From Allodiplogaster sudhausi (Eukaryota > Nematoda > Chromadorea > Rhabditida > Diplogasteridae): 64,000 bases of DNA. The stretch's first letter is position 1. Each line of letters opens with the position of its first letter. This document shows positions 44,467 to 55,707 of the stretch, piece after piece. Made by a program: the position numbers and the translations under genes. The notes under the pieces were generated by a model, which made no database searches, was not told the DNA's origin, and saw only the letters and a program-made list of their open reading frames with translations. The stretch spans positions 786,001-850,000 of the forward strand of contig CALZFC010000020.1 of NCBI GenBank assembly GCA_945643635.1, given 5' to 3'.

Positions 44467-45814
44467 ATGAAGGGGGCAGCGGTTGCCTTCTTCTTCCTTC
44501 TCTCCTCTGTCAGCTCGTGAGTTTACAACTAATGATCATTTCTCTTAGTGTAACTAGCAATATTCACTTTTCTGATGTGTACTTGAAACTTTTGCACTAT
44601 CTAACACAACTAATTACTTATATTTTCAGACAATATGTGACTGCGCCAGTGTCGTACGGCGGCGGCGGCGGTGGCGGTGGTGGATATGGGGGTGGTGGGG
44701 GTGGATACGGTGGAGGAGGTAGAGGAGGTTACGGCGGAGGAGGGGGCGGTGGATACGCCGCCCCTCCTCCTCAACCTCCCCCTCCACCTCCTCCCCCTCC
44801 TCCTCCTCCCCCTCCACCGGTCTATGGCCCCTCTGCACCTGCGTCACCGTACGGCGGAGGAGGCTCTGGATATGGCGGTGGCTTCGGCGGTGGCTCTGCT
44901 CCTGGACCTTCATACGGTGGCGGTTCTGGATTTGGAGGCGGCTCCGGTTTCGGTGGTGGTGGTGGTGGAGGTTATGCTGCTCCTCAATTTGCTCCTCCTG
45001 CACCTCCCCCTCCTCCCCCTCCCCCTCCTCCCCCTCCTCCCCCTCCTCCTCCTCCTCCTCCTCCTCCTCCCACACCAATGCCAACCTATTCTCCACCCGC
45101 TCCTGCTCCGTCATATGGTGGCCAGTCCGGAGGCTATGGTGGTAGCTCTGGTGGATTTGGTGGTGGTCCTAGCTATGGCGGCCACTCCGGAGGCTATTCA
45201 GCTCCGATGCCTCCTCCCCCTCCTCCTCCCCCTCCTCCTCCTCCTCCTCCCCCGAGCTTCCCAGCTCCTCCCCCGTCATACGGAGGTCAATCAGGCGGAT
45301 ATGGCGGTTCTAGCGGAGGAGGATTTGGCGGTTCTTCTGGCGGCGGCGGCGGTGGATACGCAACTGCTCCAGGACCTGTGTACACTCCTCCCGCTCCCCC
45401 GCCTCCTCCCCCTCCCCCTCCTCCTCCTCCCCCTAGCTTCCCTGCACCTGCTCCTTCATACGGAGGTCACTCCGGCGGATATGGTGGCAGCTCTGGAGGC
45501 TTCGGCGGTGGCTCCGGCGGTGGCGGATATGCCGCGCCTTCCATCGGCCAGCCCCTCCCCGCTCCTGGTCCCTCGTACGGAGGAAGCTCTGGCGGATTCG
45601 GAGGATTCTCTGGCGGCGGCGGCGGAGGCGGCGGCTACGTCCACGCTCACCGCCATCGCTCCAAGGCGAAGAAGGTTGCTTTTGAAACCTGTTTTCACTC
45701 ATTCACACAGCAATCGTTTTAATGGTATATTTATTCCTTCTTCATTAAAATACATATTCGTTTAAGGCCCGAGCCATGGCAGCACCCCTACACCGCCACG
45801 GAGCTCGCACCTAA
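44467..45814 (+). CDS. Gly/Tyr/Pro-rich secreted structural protein, copy 3
   Basis: Exons 44467-44516 (MKGAAVAFFFLLSSVSS), 44630-45674 and 45767-45814. Same repeat design as copies 1 and 2, with some residue changes (a Gln within the first proline run, SPYGG for SYGG at one place, Met before a central run). The last exon ends HGART where the others end HGARA. The ORF beginning at 44406 is a different frame through exon 1 and not the real start. The 3' half of this gene and its downstream region are duplicated at 48409-51730. Confidence 0.85.
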
Positions 45815-46018
45815 TTTAAACCGTACTGGTGCCCACAATCGTTACTGGTTCTTTCATCGTCTCTTACCTCAGCCTTCTTTCGATGCTCACGAAATGCTAT
45901 TATTTTATGTTTTCACAGAGTGTTTGATAACTCGTCGAAGAAGAATAAATAATCCAAGTATGTTTGTGTATCATAGCTGAAGTATAAAGCTAGACATTTA
46001 ATTTCCCACGAATTTTAC

Positions 46019-46062
46019 TATATAAATACAGATTCGAAATGTTTCGAATCTGTATTTATATA
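46019..46062. repeat. Perfect 21-bp stem with 2-base loop
   Basis: TATATAAATACAGATTCGAA continues into its exact reverse complement with only TG between. Present again at 49341-49384 in the duplicated unit. The site is ~200 bp downstream of a structural-protein gene; it could be a tiny MITE remnant or an RNA hairpin. Confidence 0.9.
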
Positions 46063-46889
46063 ACGGTCTCGAAAGATACTTAAAATTTTTGAACATTTAT
46101 TTTCATCTAAAGCATACTATATTTAACGGAGAAGAAAAATAATGGTTTCGTCGTTGCCATCTTTCCTTTACACTACTATAATATGGACAAATTGAAGTCA
46201 CGATGAATTCCCATTAAATCTGAATGCGTTCATCGTCAATAAAAGCACATGACATTCGTAATTGTATGCAGGTTTTACTATTCTTTTTAGTTGAAATTAT
46301 TCGGACGAATTGGAGGAAACATCAGCTCCACTCTTCATTGCATTCAATGATTACTTCAAGTCCACATGGGTACGCAGGATCCACATATTTATTTCATTTT
46401 ATCGCTCAAATTTGAAAACTGAAAAACCTAATTGTTAGTACACTATAATCAATTTTTCAGCCATCTTCTATTACTTGATTATTTACCAATAAATTCAGTT
46501 CAAAACCATATGGAGACATAATGAGCATATGGAACATGCAGATAAAAGATTAAAGCATATTCGATTTCCCTATGAATTGTCGCATGACGTCGATTTCTCT
46601 CGAGTGCAGCTTGTGAACGGGAAAGACTGTTCGTTTTGAGCAAGCAGAGCTAAAACCGATTGCGTAGCATGTGATCATACACACGCGCAGAAAAAGCGTC
46701 AGGGCTACATGCGTCGCCATGAAATGGATGACTATTTATAAGTACGCATCCTAAATTTTTCTTAATTTTGAGCACTGCAATAAAAGTGCTTTCAATGAAA
46801 CTTCATCTAGCGCATTCGGGATTTCACAGAATATCCTCGAGTTTTCCTGCCTTTGGCAAAAATCTTCAGATTTGTTTTCTGTAAGCACT

Positions 46890-47950
46890 ATTTGTGACGG
46901 TGTCCTGATTTTTGGTCAAATGATTTTTGGTCAAGTGATTGTTGGTCAAATTTTTTTTTGATTGTTGGTCAAATGATTATTGGTCACATGATTGTTGGTC
47001 AAATGATTTTTGGTCAGATGATTGTTGGTCAAATGATTTTTGGTCAAATGATTGCTGGTCAAATGATTTTTGGTCACATTTTTTCACAAATAAGTGATTT
47101 TTGGTCAAATGTTCCAAATATCGCATATAGGTGTTTTTTTTGTCAAATTATCGGCTTGAGCCCAGCGAACAAGGTTTTCTAACTACAACGCAGGTTTAAA
47201 GGTGACCATAAGGGTAAACTCCTACCACGAAGTCCCTGCCGGATTTGGACAGATTGGTAAGAAGTACGGTGTAAAGAATCCACAGAAATGGGGTTCTTCT
47301 ACTTGCCTCTCTCTCTGCTCTGGACAACTGGGGTATGAGCCAACGTGTTAAGAAAAACCCGACCAATGTTGTTTGTGCGCACCATATGCATGCGATTCAA
47401 GCGCAGGTGTTCAATGGCCCCGTCGGCCACGGCCGTAGCTCTGCCACTTGCAATCGACGTTTCTAGCTCAACCTGACCAAGTAAGGCGAAAAAACAAGAC
47501 ACTATTTAGTAAGGCGAAAAAACAAGACACTATTTATTCGCTTCGGACCTCCTTTGAATATGCATCAAATTTGCGGTAAAGGCTGGCGGGCACAAGTCGC
47601 CCTCCGGAACAATATGGCACTGCTTTTTGTGCCGGAGAGCGAAGTGGAGAATTTATCTGAATATTATTCGGACGAATTGGAGGAAACATCAGCTCCACTC
47701 TTCATTGCATTCAATGATTACTTCAAGTCCACATGGGTACGCAGGATCCACATATTTATTTCATTTTATCGCTCAAATTTGAAAATTTGGCCAAAAACAC
47801 CTATATGCGATATTTGGAACATTTGACCAAAAATCACTTGTTTGTGAAAAAAAATGTGACCAAAAATCATTTGACCAACAATCATTTGACCAATAATCAT
47901 TTGACCAACAATCATTTGACCAAAAATCATGGAGCCATTTGTGACAGTAC
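46890..47950. mobile_element. Foldback-type element with tandem-repeat ends and MULE-like coding remnants
   Basis: The left end is a ~15-bp minisatellite (ATTTTTGGTCAAATG and variants, 46908-47100). The right end is the same motif inverted (CATTTGACCAAAAAT, 47840-47935), with an inverted non-repetitive block also paired (CCAAATATCGCATATAGGTGT near 47112 and its complement near 47797). Outer edges share TTTGTGACGG / CTGTCACAAA. Inside are the dispersed repeat (47195-47460) and an ORF 47554-47826 (MALLFVPESEVENLSEYYSD, then FIAFNDYFKSTW), which resembles the spacer region of MULE transposases (FVP...YF..TW), a call made by eye. Part of that ORF (46301-46420 with 47667-47785) is also duplicated outside. 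Repeated at 50212-51272 in unit 2. Confidence 0.6.
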
Positions 47951-48186
47951 GAGTCCTTACTGCCATAAAGTTTTTTTTAACTACCATCTTTCCGTCTGTT
48001 TGTGGAATTGTATGTCAGCAGGTCTCCTCCGTGCTTTTAGAGTTTAGAGTGTGTTTTTTTCTTTGTACGACTACAGTGCAAATGAGCGCAACAGTTGAAG
48101 AAGCCAGTTTGGGGGTGCGGTCCGACAAAACTAGCAAATTGCATGCCTTGTGTCTCGCAGGCGCCCACGATGAGTTTTGCACACTT

Positions 48187-48310
48187 TAGAGAGAGAGAGC
48201 GAGCAAAAGAGAGAGAGAGTGTGTGTAGAATGGAGAGAACAGAGAAATAGAGCGTTGAAATAAATAGTAGAGAGTAGAGGAGAGAGAGGAGAGAAAGTGA
48301 AAGAGGACTG
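48187..48310. repeat. GA-rich microsatellite
   Basis: (GA)n-type tract, duplicated at 51509-51632. SLSL-type ORFs on the minus strand are its translation. Confidence 0.8.
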
Positions 48311-48408
48311 TGTGAGAAAGATATGTACATACATATATGGAAAGATTAAGAAAGAAAACAAATGACTAAATCGACGAAGATACATGCATATAAATCAGAG
48401 TAGACCAA

Positions 48409-49136
48409 CCACCCGCTCCTGCTCCGTCATATGGTGGCCAGTCCGGAGGCTATGGTGGTAGCTCTGGTGGATTTGGTGGTGGTCCTAGCTATGGCGGCCA
48501 CTCCGGAGGCTATTCAGCTCCGATGCCTCCTCCCCCTCCTCCTCCCCCTCCTCCTCCTCCTCCTCCTCCTCCCCCGAGCTTCCCAGCTCCTCCCCCGTCA
48601 TACGGAGGTCAATCAGGCGGATATGGCGGTTCTAGCGGAGGAGGATTTGGCGGTTCTTCTGGCGGCGGCGGCGGTGGATACGCAACTGCTCCAGGACCTG
48701 TGTACACTCCTCCCGCTCCCCCGCCTCCTCCCCCTCCCCCTCCTCCTCCTCCCCCTAGCTTCCCTGCACCTGCTCCTTCATACGGAGGTCACTCCGGCGG
48801 ATATGGTGGCAGCTCTGGAGGCTTCGGCGGTGGCTCCGGCGGTGGCGGATATGCCGCGCCTTCCATCGGCCAGCCCCTCCCCGCTCCTGGTCCCTCGTAC
48901 GGAGGAAGCTCTGGCGGATTCGGAGGATTCTCTGGCGGCGGCGGCGGAGGCGGCGGCTACGTCCACGCTCACCGCCATCGCTCCAAGGCGAAGAAGGTTG
49001 CTTTTGAAACCTGTTTTCACTCATTCACACAGCAATCGTTTTAATGGTATATTTATTCCTTCTTCATTAAAATACATATTCGTTTAAGGCCCGAGCCATG
49101 GCAGCACCCCTACACCGCCACGGAGCTCGCACCTAA
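48409..49136 (+). pseudogene. Gly/Pro-rich structural protein copy 4, 5'-truncated
   Basis: Reads from within exon 2 (PAPAPSYGGQSGGYGG...) to the last exon end at 49136, with intact splice sites, but has no promoter, signal peptide or first Gly/Pro block. The upstream sequence is the end of duplication unit 1. An internal ATG at 48523 opens the frame but would give a non-secreted protein beginning with prolines. Not expected to be functional. Confidence 0.85.
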
Positions 49137-51730
49137 TTTAAACCGTACTGGTGCCCACAATCGTTACTGGTTCTTTCATCGTCTCTTACCTCAGCCTTCT
49201 TTCGATGCTCACGAAATGCTATTATTTTATGTTTTCACAGAGTGTTTGATAACTCGTCGAAGAAGAATAAATAATCCAAGTATGTTTGTGTATCATAGCT
49301 GAAGTATAAAGCTAGACATTTAATTTCCCACGAATTTTACTATATAAATACAGATTCGAAATGTTTCGAATCTGTATTTATATAACGGTCTCGAAAGATA
49401 CTTAAAATTTTTGAACATTTATTTTCATCTAAAGCATACTATATTTAACGGAGAAGAAAAATAATGGTTTCGTCGTTGCCATCTTTCCTTTACACTACTA
49501 TAATATGGACAAATTGAAGTCACGATGAATTCCCATTAAATCTGAATGCGTTCATCGTCAATAAAAGCACATGACATTCGTAATTGTATGCAGGTTTTAC
49601 TATTCTTTTTAGTTGAAATTATTCGGACGAATTGGAGGAAACATCAGCTCCACTCTTCATTGCATTCAATGATTACTTCAAGTCCACATGGGTACGCAGG
49701 ATCCACATATTTATTTCATTTTATCGCTCAAATTTGAAAACTGAAAAACCTAATTGTTAGTACACTATAATCAATTTTTCAGCCATCTTCTATTACTTGA
49801 TTATTTACCAATAAATTCAGTTCAAAACCATATGGAGACATAATGAGCATATGGAACATGCAGATAAAAGATTAAAGCATATTCGATTTCCCTATGAATT
49901 GTCGCATGACGTCGATTTCTCTCGAGTGCAGCTTGTGAACGGGAAAGACTGTTCGTTTTGAGCAAGCAGAGCTAAAACCGATTGCGTAGCATGTGATCAT
50001 ACACACGCGCAGAAAAAGCGTCAGGGCTACATGCGTCGCCATGAAATGGATGACTATTTATAAGTACGCATCCTAAATTTTTCTTAATTTTGAGCACTGC
50101 AATAAAAGTGCTTTCAATGAAACTTCATCTAGCGCATTCGGGATTTCACAGAATATCCTCGAGTTTTCCTGCCTTTGGCAAAAATCTTCAGATTTGTTTT
50201 CTGTAAGCACTATTTGTGACGGTGTCCTGATTTTTGGTCAAATGATTTTTGGTCAAGTGATTGTTGGTCAAATTTTTTTTTGATTGTTGGTCAAATGATT
50301 ATTGGTCACATGATTGTTGGTCAAATGATTTTTGGTCAGATGATTGTTGGTCAAATGATTTTTGGTCAAATGATTGCTGGTCAAATGATTTTTGGTCACA
50401 TTTTTTCACAAATAAGTGATTTTTGGTCAAATGTTCCAAATATCGCATATAGGTGTTTTTTTTGTCAAATTATCGGCTTGAGCCCAGCGAACAAGGTTTT
50501 CTAACTACAACGCAGGTTTAAAGGTGACCATAAGGGTAAACTCCTACCACGAAGTCCCTGCCGGATTTGGACAGATTGGTAAGAAGTACGGTGTAAAGAA
50601 TCCACAGAAATGGGGTTCTTCTACTTGCCTCTCTCTCTGCTCTGGACAACTGGGGTATGAGCCAACGTGTTAAGAAAAACCCGACCAATGTTGTTTGTGC
50701 GCACCATATGCATGCGATTCAAGCGCAGGTGTTCAATGGCCCCGTCGGCCACGGCCGTAGCTCTGCCACTTGCAATCGACGTTTCTAGCTCAACCTGACC
50801 AAGTAAGGCGAAAAAACAAGACACTATTTAGTAAGGCGAAAAAACAAGACACTATTTATTCGCTTCGGACCTCCTTTGAATATGCATCAAATTTGCGGTA
50901 AAGGCTGGCGGGCACAAGTCGCCCTCCGGAACAATATGGCACTGCTTTTTGTGCCGGAGAGCGAAGTGGAGAATTTATTTGAATATTATTCGGACGAATT
51001 GGAGGAAACATCAGCTCCACTCTTCATTGCATTCAATGATTACTTCAAGTCCACATGGGTACGCAGGATCCACATATTTATTTCATTTTATCGCTCAAAT
51101 TTGAAAATTTGGCCAAAAACACCTATATGCGATATTTGGAACATTTGACCAAAAATCACTTGTTTGTGAAAAAAAATGTGACCAAAAATCATTTGACCAA
51201 CAATCATTTGACCAATAATCATTTGACCAACAATCATTTGACCAAAAATCATGGAGCCATTTGTGACAGTACGAGTCCTTACTGCCATAAAGTTTTTTTT
51301 AACTACCATCTTTCCGTCTGTTTGTGGAATTGTATGTCAGCAGGTCTCCTCCGTGCTTTTAGAGTTTAGAGTGTGTTTTTTTCTTTGTACGACTACAGTG
51401 CAAATGAGTGCAACAGTTGAAGAAGCCAGTTTGGGGGTGCGGTCCGACAAAACTAGCAAATTGCATGCCTTGTGTCTCGCAGGCGCCCACGATGAGTTTT
51501 GCACACTTTAGAGAGAGAGAGCGAGCAAAAGAGAGAGAGAGTGTGTGTAGAATGGAGAGAACAGAGAAATAGAGCGTTGAAATAAATAGTAGAGAGTAGA
51601 GGAGAGAGAGGAGAGAAAGTGAAAGAGGACTGTGTGAGAAAGATATGTACATACATATATGGAAAGATTAAGAAAGAAAACAAATGACTAAATCGACGAA
51701 GATACATGCATATAAATCAGAGTAGACCAA
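48409..51730. repeat. Unit 2 of the 3.3 kb head-to-tail duplication
   Basis: Nearly identical copy of 45093-48408. It starts inside exon 2 of the structural-protein gene, so it supplies only that gene's 3' half, followed by the full set of downstream elements (hairpin 49341-49384, foldback element 50212-51272, microsatellite 51509-51632). Confidence 0.95.
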
Positions 51731-52039
51731 TTAATGTGTTCTAGAGATAAGCAAAAGAAGAGGTATGCATGTATGCAGAGTGCAAAAGGATGTAAAACTG
51801 TTGGTAAAAAAATTCTTTTTAGACTTTTTTTAGAGTGTAGATTCATCGTTCCTCTGCAGAGAATGTTAACAAACAAATTAAAAACTCCATTCTTTATTCC
51901 TCTTCGAGGATTTACCATCTTCAAAATGTACAATGTAAAAACAAAGATAATAGCATTTCGTGAGCATCGCATAAAGGCTGAGGTCATCGGAGTGAGGGAG
52001 GGACCAGTAATGAGTGCTTGAGTACCGGTAGAGTCACAT
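51731..52039. other. Intergenic between unit 2 and the inverted copy 5
   Basis: Nothing recognised. CTCATGCGAAATGC-like sequence near 51953-51972 resembles the post-gene flank of the array (GATGCCCACGAAATGCTATT), consistent with convergent array flanks. Confidence 0.4.
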
Positions 52040-53421
52040 TCAGGCGTGCGCTCCGTGGCGGTGAAGGGGCGCAGCCATGGCGCGGGCGCGGGCAGCCTTC
52101 GCCTTTAAAGAAATATTTATATTAATTTTAGGAGGAATACATATACTGTTATAAAATGAATGAGTAGGAAAGAGAGTTTAAAAAGCAACCTTCTTGGCCT
52201 TGGAGCGATGGCGGTGAGCGTGGACGTAGCCGCCGCCTCCGCCGCCGCCGCCGCCTCCGTATCCGCCAGAGCTTCCACCGTACGAGGGACCTGGTGCGGG
52301 AAGAGGCTGGCCGATGGAAGGAGCGGCATATCCGCCACCTCCGGAGCCACCGCCGAAGCCTCCAGAGCTGCCACCATATCCACCGGAGTGACCTCCGTAT
52401 GAAGGAGCAGGTGCAGGGAAGCTAGGGGGAGGAGGAGGAGGAGGGGGAGGAGGAGGAGGCGGGGGAGGAGAGGGAGGAGGAGGAGGAGGTGGTGGTGGTG
52501 GTGGGGGAGCGGGAGGAGCGTACACAGGTCCAGGAGCGGGTCGAGGTGCAGTTGCGTATCCGCCGGATTGACCTCCGTAGGCAGGAGTAGGAACTTGGAA
52601 GCTAGGAGGAGGAGGAGGAGGAGGAGGAGGAGGAGGAGGTGCTGGAGAAGAGTAGACTTGCATCGGCGCAGGAGGAGGGAGCATAAGTGGAGGAGGAGCA
52701 GGTCCAGGAGGGCTTCCACCATATCCTCCAGACTGGCCACCATATGAGGGTGCAGGAGCGGGAGGAGAGTAGGTTGGCATAGGTGGAGGAGGAGGGGGAG
52801 GAGGAGGAGGTGGAGGAGGGGGAGGGGGAGGGGGAGGAGGAGGAGGAGGAGGAGGAGGAGGAGGAGGAGGGGGAGGAGGAGGAGGGGGAGGTGCTGGAGG
52901 AGCAAATTGAGGAGCAGCATATCCTCCACCGCCACCACCGAAACCGGAGCCGCCTCCAAATCCAGAACCGCCGCCGTATGAAGGTCCAGGAGCAGAGCCT
53001 CCGCCGAAGCCACCGCCATATCCGGACCCTCCACCACCACCGTATGAGGGCGCCGGTGCTGAGGGGCCATAGACCGGTCGAGGAGGAGGTGGAGTTGGAG
53101 GAGGTGGAGGGGGAGGAGGAGGAGGAGGTGGAGGGGGAGGAGGAGGAGCCGGGGGAGGAGCGGCGTATCCGCCACCTCCTCTACCACCGTATCCGCCGCT
53201 GCCACCGCCGAATCCACCGCCGCCTCCTCCGCCGTAGCCTCCGCTGCCTCCACCGTACGATACGGGCGCTGTCACATATTGCCTGCAAATTCAAGAGAAT
53301 ATAAACTTCTTTTTTCATGTGGATTTGAATTAAAATACTGAAATTGTTGACAAACAAAGAAAGAAACTCACGCGCTAGCGGAAGAGAGAAGGAAGAAGAA
53401 GGCAATCGTTGCCCCCTTCAT
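52040..53421 (-). CDS. Gly/Tyr/Pro-rich secreted structural protein, inverted copy 5
   Basis: Minus-strand exons 53421-53372 (MKGATIAFFFLLSSASA), 53282-52190 and 52102-52040. Same plan as the plus-strand copies, with more divergence: extra residues in the first Gly block (GGFGGGSGGYGG), Thr/Arg inside the first proline run, a unique central part (PPLMLPPPAPMQVYSSPAPP), and a longer basic end (AKAARARAMAAPLHRHGAHA). Introns are GT-AG in the same places and phases as in copies 1-3. It is the most diverged member and faces the others tail-to-tail. Confidence 0.85.
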
Positions 53422-53430
53422 GCTCTGGCT

Positions 53431-54345
53431 CTGTTCGGTTGAGCCCGATGTGAGTTGTTCTCCTGTTCAGCTATGGCTGCCTTTTATGCTGCTTTCCTAT
53501 TGCAGTTTCCATGCAGGGTTGCCATTGAGCGTGAGCTTCGCTGCTCTTACGAAGTTGGCAGAGAGGTAATTGAGGAAGTTCGAGAAATTGCTGCTTGTGC
53601 CAGCTTACGGAAGAAAAATGCGCAAGAAATGCAGGTGAGAGTGCGGCTGACCGCTGCAAAAAGTGGCCTAAAGTGAGAGTCTCCACAAACGTCATTCTCT
53701 CCTTCTCCGATTCTCTCTCTCTCTCCCTATCTCACTCTGTGCTCTCTTTCTCTCCTTCCAACAACAACCTGCTGCTGCATCCGCGCAGTAATGTGTTCAC
53801 TCTATTTCTGCACTATTTTCTATCAAGACATCAGACGCTTGCCGCTCTCAGCTCTCTTCTTTTTCCTTTTCCTTTTCTCACTCTGTCTATTTCACTTGCG
53901 CTCTCTCTCTCTCTCTCTGACTCTCTGACTCTCTTTCGCTCTCTCTCTCTTTCGCTCTCTCTCTCTCTCTTTCGCTCTCTCTCTCTCTCTCTCTTTCGCT
54001 CTCTCTCTCTCACTCTCTCTTAGCCCAATCACTGTCGCAGTTTTCATGCCTTGTGCCCGCTTGAGGTTTTCTTCCCGCTGCTGGCACATTGAGTATCGAG
54101 TTTTCTGTTCTCATTCAAAACACTCGGAAACTTTTTCAACGTTCACATTCCGCACTCACGTTGTATGTAAATAGTAAGTGCCTTCGCACGGCGGGAAGCG
54201 GCCAACTCCGAAGAGAAGAGGAAAAATAGCTGCCGACGCGAATTTGCATTAACAATCCTATGATCGGAGGAAACAAAGTGTACTACGCACGAGAATATCA
54301 AAATGCCAAAATGTATTTCTAAACATAATCATACGAGTTAATTTG
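53431..54345. repeat. Promoter of copy 5 and a long CT microsatellite
   Basis: CATAAAAGGCAG-type TATA (minus strand, ~53480) lies ~60 bp before the copy 5 start. CT-rich tracts occupy 53700-53760 and 53900-54025, giving artefactual Ser/Leu and Arg/Glu ORFs. No gene. Confidence 0.6.
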
Positions 54346-54349
54346 GCTG

Positions 54350-54483
54350 CATTTTTTCTGCGACCTTGCCAGCCTGCCCGGCGAGTGCCCTCTTTCCGCC
54401 CGGGTGCTTGGCAACGAAGTTTGTGAGGTCGTAGACGACACCGCCCATCATCACCCAGAGTGGCTGCTCGCTTGTGTGCGAAG
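54350..54483 (-). pseudogene. Cytochrome b5 fragment
   Basis: Minus strand reads DEVASHTSEQPLWVMMGGVV, YDLTNFVAKHPGGKR and GQAGKVAEKMQPN then a stop, matching residues ~10-55 of the intact gene at 58743-59132, including the HPGG haem-ligand motif. It lacks the start codon, the second haem-binding part and the membrane tail. It is the remnant of b5 in the upstream copy of the b5 + CDR block. Confidence 0.8.
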
Positions 54484-55707
54484 CAACTTCGTCCTTTTAA
54501 TTTGGTTGAATTTTTTCTGCGAATATATTTACATAAAAACCGCTGGTGTAGCGGATTATCATTTCGAAAATCTGTGTGGAGGAAATGTGAGCGTGTGCGT
54601 TACAAAGCGAATAATACATACTGGAATGGAAATATCAAAATGTGTATATAAACATGATACGAATTGATTTGGTTGTATTTTTACCGGCATTATATTTAGA
54701 TTATAGTTAAGTTAAAATAAATTTGATAAGATTTAAAGCGATTAAAATTGAAGTCAAACTTTCGGAAGTTTAGCACAAGTCTTCACAGAGGGTGCTCTCA
54801 TGCGACGCACTGTTCTTTCTTCACCGGCTATTAACCTTTCGCTCTTCCTCGCTCTTTCGCAATTTGCTATATTTACATATCTGTCTGATAACGCGTGGCC
54901 TCCAGCAAACAAAGTGAAGAGTTTAACAATAAGTCTAGTTTCTGGTTCGCAAACTAGAAACATATGATTGCATGCACTGTGTACAGTCGGGCAAAGTTCA
55001 AGCGTGCATTGTCATTGCTTATCCTTATGTCTAATCCGTCTCACTTCCCGTCTCTCGTCGTCCTCTCAGTCTTTTTCCCTTTCTCTCTTCCCTTTCTCCT
55101 GCTGACCTTTTAGACAAAATTTCCGGTTCCCACTATCGCTCTATCTTTTCCTCTAGCCAAGCAGACTGGCTGTTTCGAAATGTGTTTCCTTAGCAATAGT
55201 TTCTGCCTCACTCGCCGACTATTTCAAAATAATGGAAACATCTCGGAGACCTTTCGAAAGAAGCTCAGGCACTATTTATTCGCTCAAACCACGCGGAATG
55301 ATAGTGAGAGTCGACTTCTCCTTTCACCACCTTTCACTCGCATAAAATTTGTTCCACTGATACGATGCATGTAATTGTAATTCAATCCTTTCTTCTTCTT
55401 TTCTCTCCCATGTATTAAAAGTAGAAAGTGCTTCATAAATACACATACCAAAATTTTAAGTCCAGTTTGCTATTCGATGAAAAATCGACGCTTCTAATTG
55501 CACCTGTCTGTATCTACGGGTTTTCCTATGTGTGTATGTATGCATGTATGTAAATAGATTTTTTTTACAAGTCCGAAGAATTGCTTGACTAGTTTGTACG
55601 GAAAATTTATTTTCTTTTTATCAGCGTAAGAAGTCCACCGAGCATTTTGAATAAAAAATTTTCGCATAACATTTTTTTTTCCGCTTGTTGTCTTCCAGGC
55701 AGCAAGC
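54484..55707. other. 5' region of CDR-like gene A
   Basis: No gene. The stretch 54770-55400 is homologous to 59530-60180 upstream of gene B (e.g. CATCTCGG..ACCTTTCGAAAGAAGCTC and CACTATTTATTCGCTC in both). The CAG nine bases before the ATG at 55708 (TCTTCCAGGCAGCAAGC) could be a trans-splice acceptor. Confidence 0.5.

Larger units (their letters stand above)
45093..48408. repeat. Unit 1 of a 3.3 kb head-to-tail duplication
   Basis: Bases 45093-48408 repeat immediately at 48409-51730. Offsets are 3316 bp near the start and 3322 bp afterwards, because unit 2 has two extra proline codons. Only a handful of substitutions are visible (e.g. TCT at 47656-47658 against TTT in unit 2, and GAGCGCAACAG against GAGTGCAACAG). 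The junction joins ...GTAGACCAA to CCACCCGCTCCT. Contents: 3' half of structural-protein copy 3, a hairpin, the MULE/foldback-like element and a GA microsatellite. Confidence 0.95.

Noticed and set aside
46908..47100. Regularly spaced short repeats resembling a CRISPR array
   Set aside because: A ~15-bp tandem minisatellite with no unique spacers, in a eukaryotic transposon-like context.
47299..47502. FLYWCH zinc-finger domain on the minus strand (RATAVADGAIEHLRLNRMHM)
   Set aside because: The pattern is suggestive of such domains in MULE elements, but the key aromatic/cysteine positions are not visible, so I do not call it.
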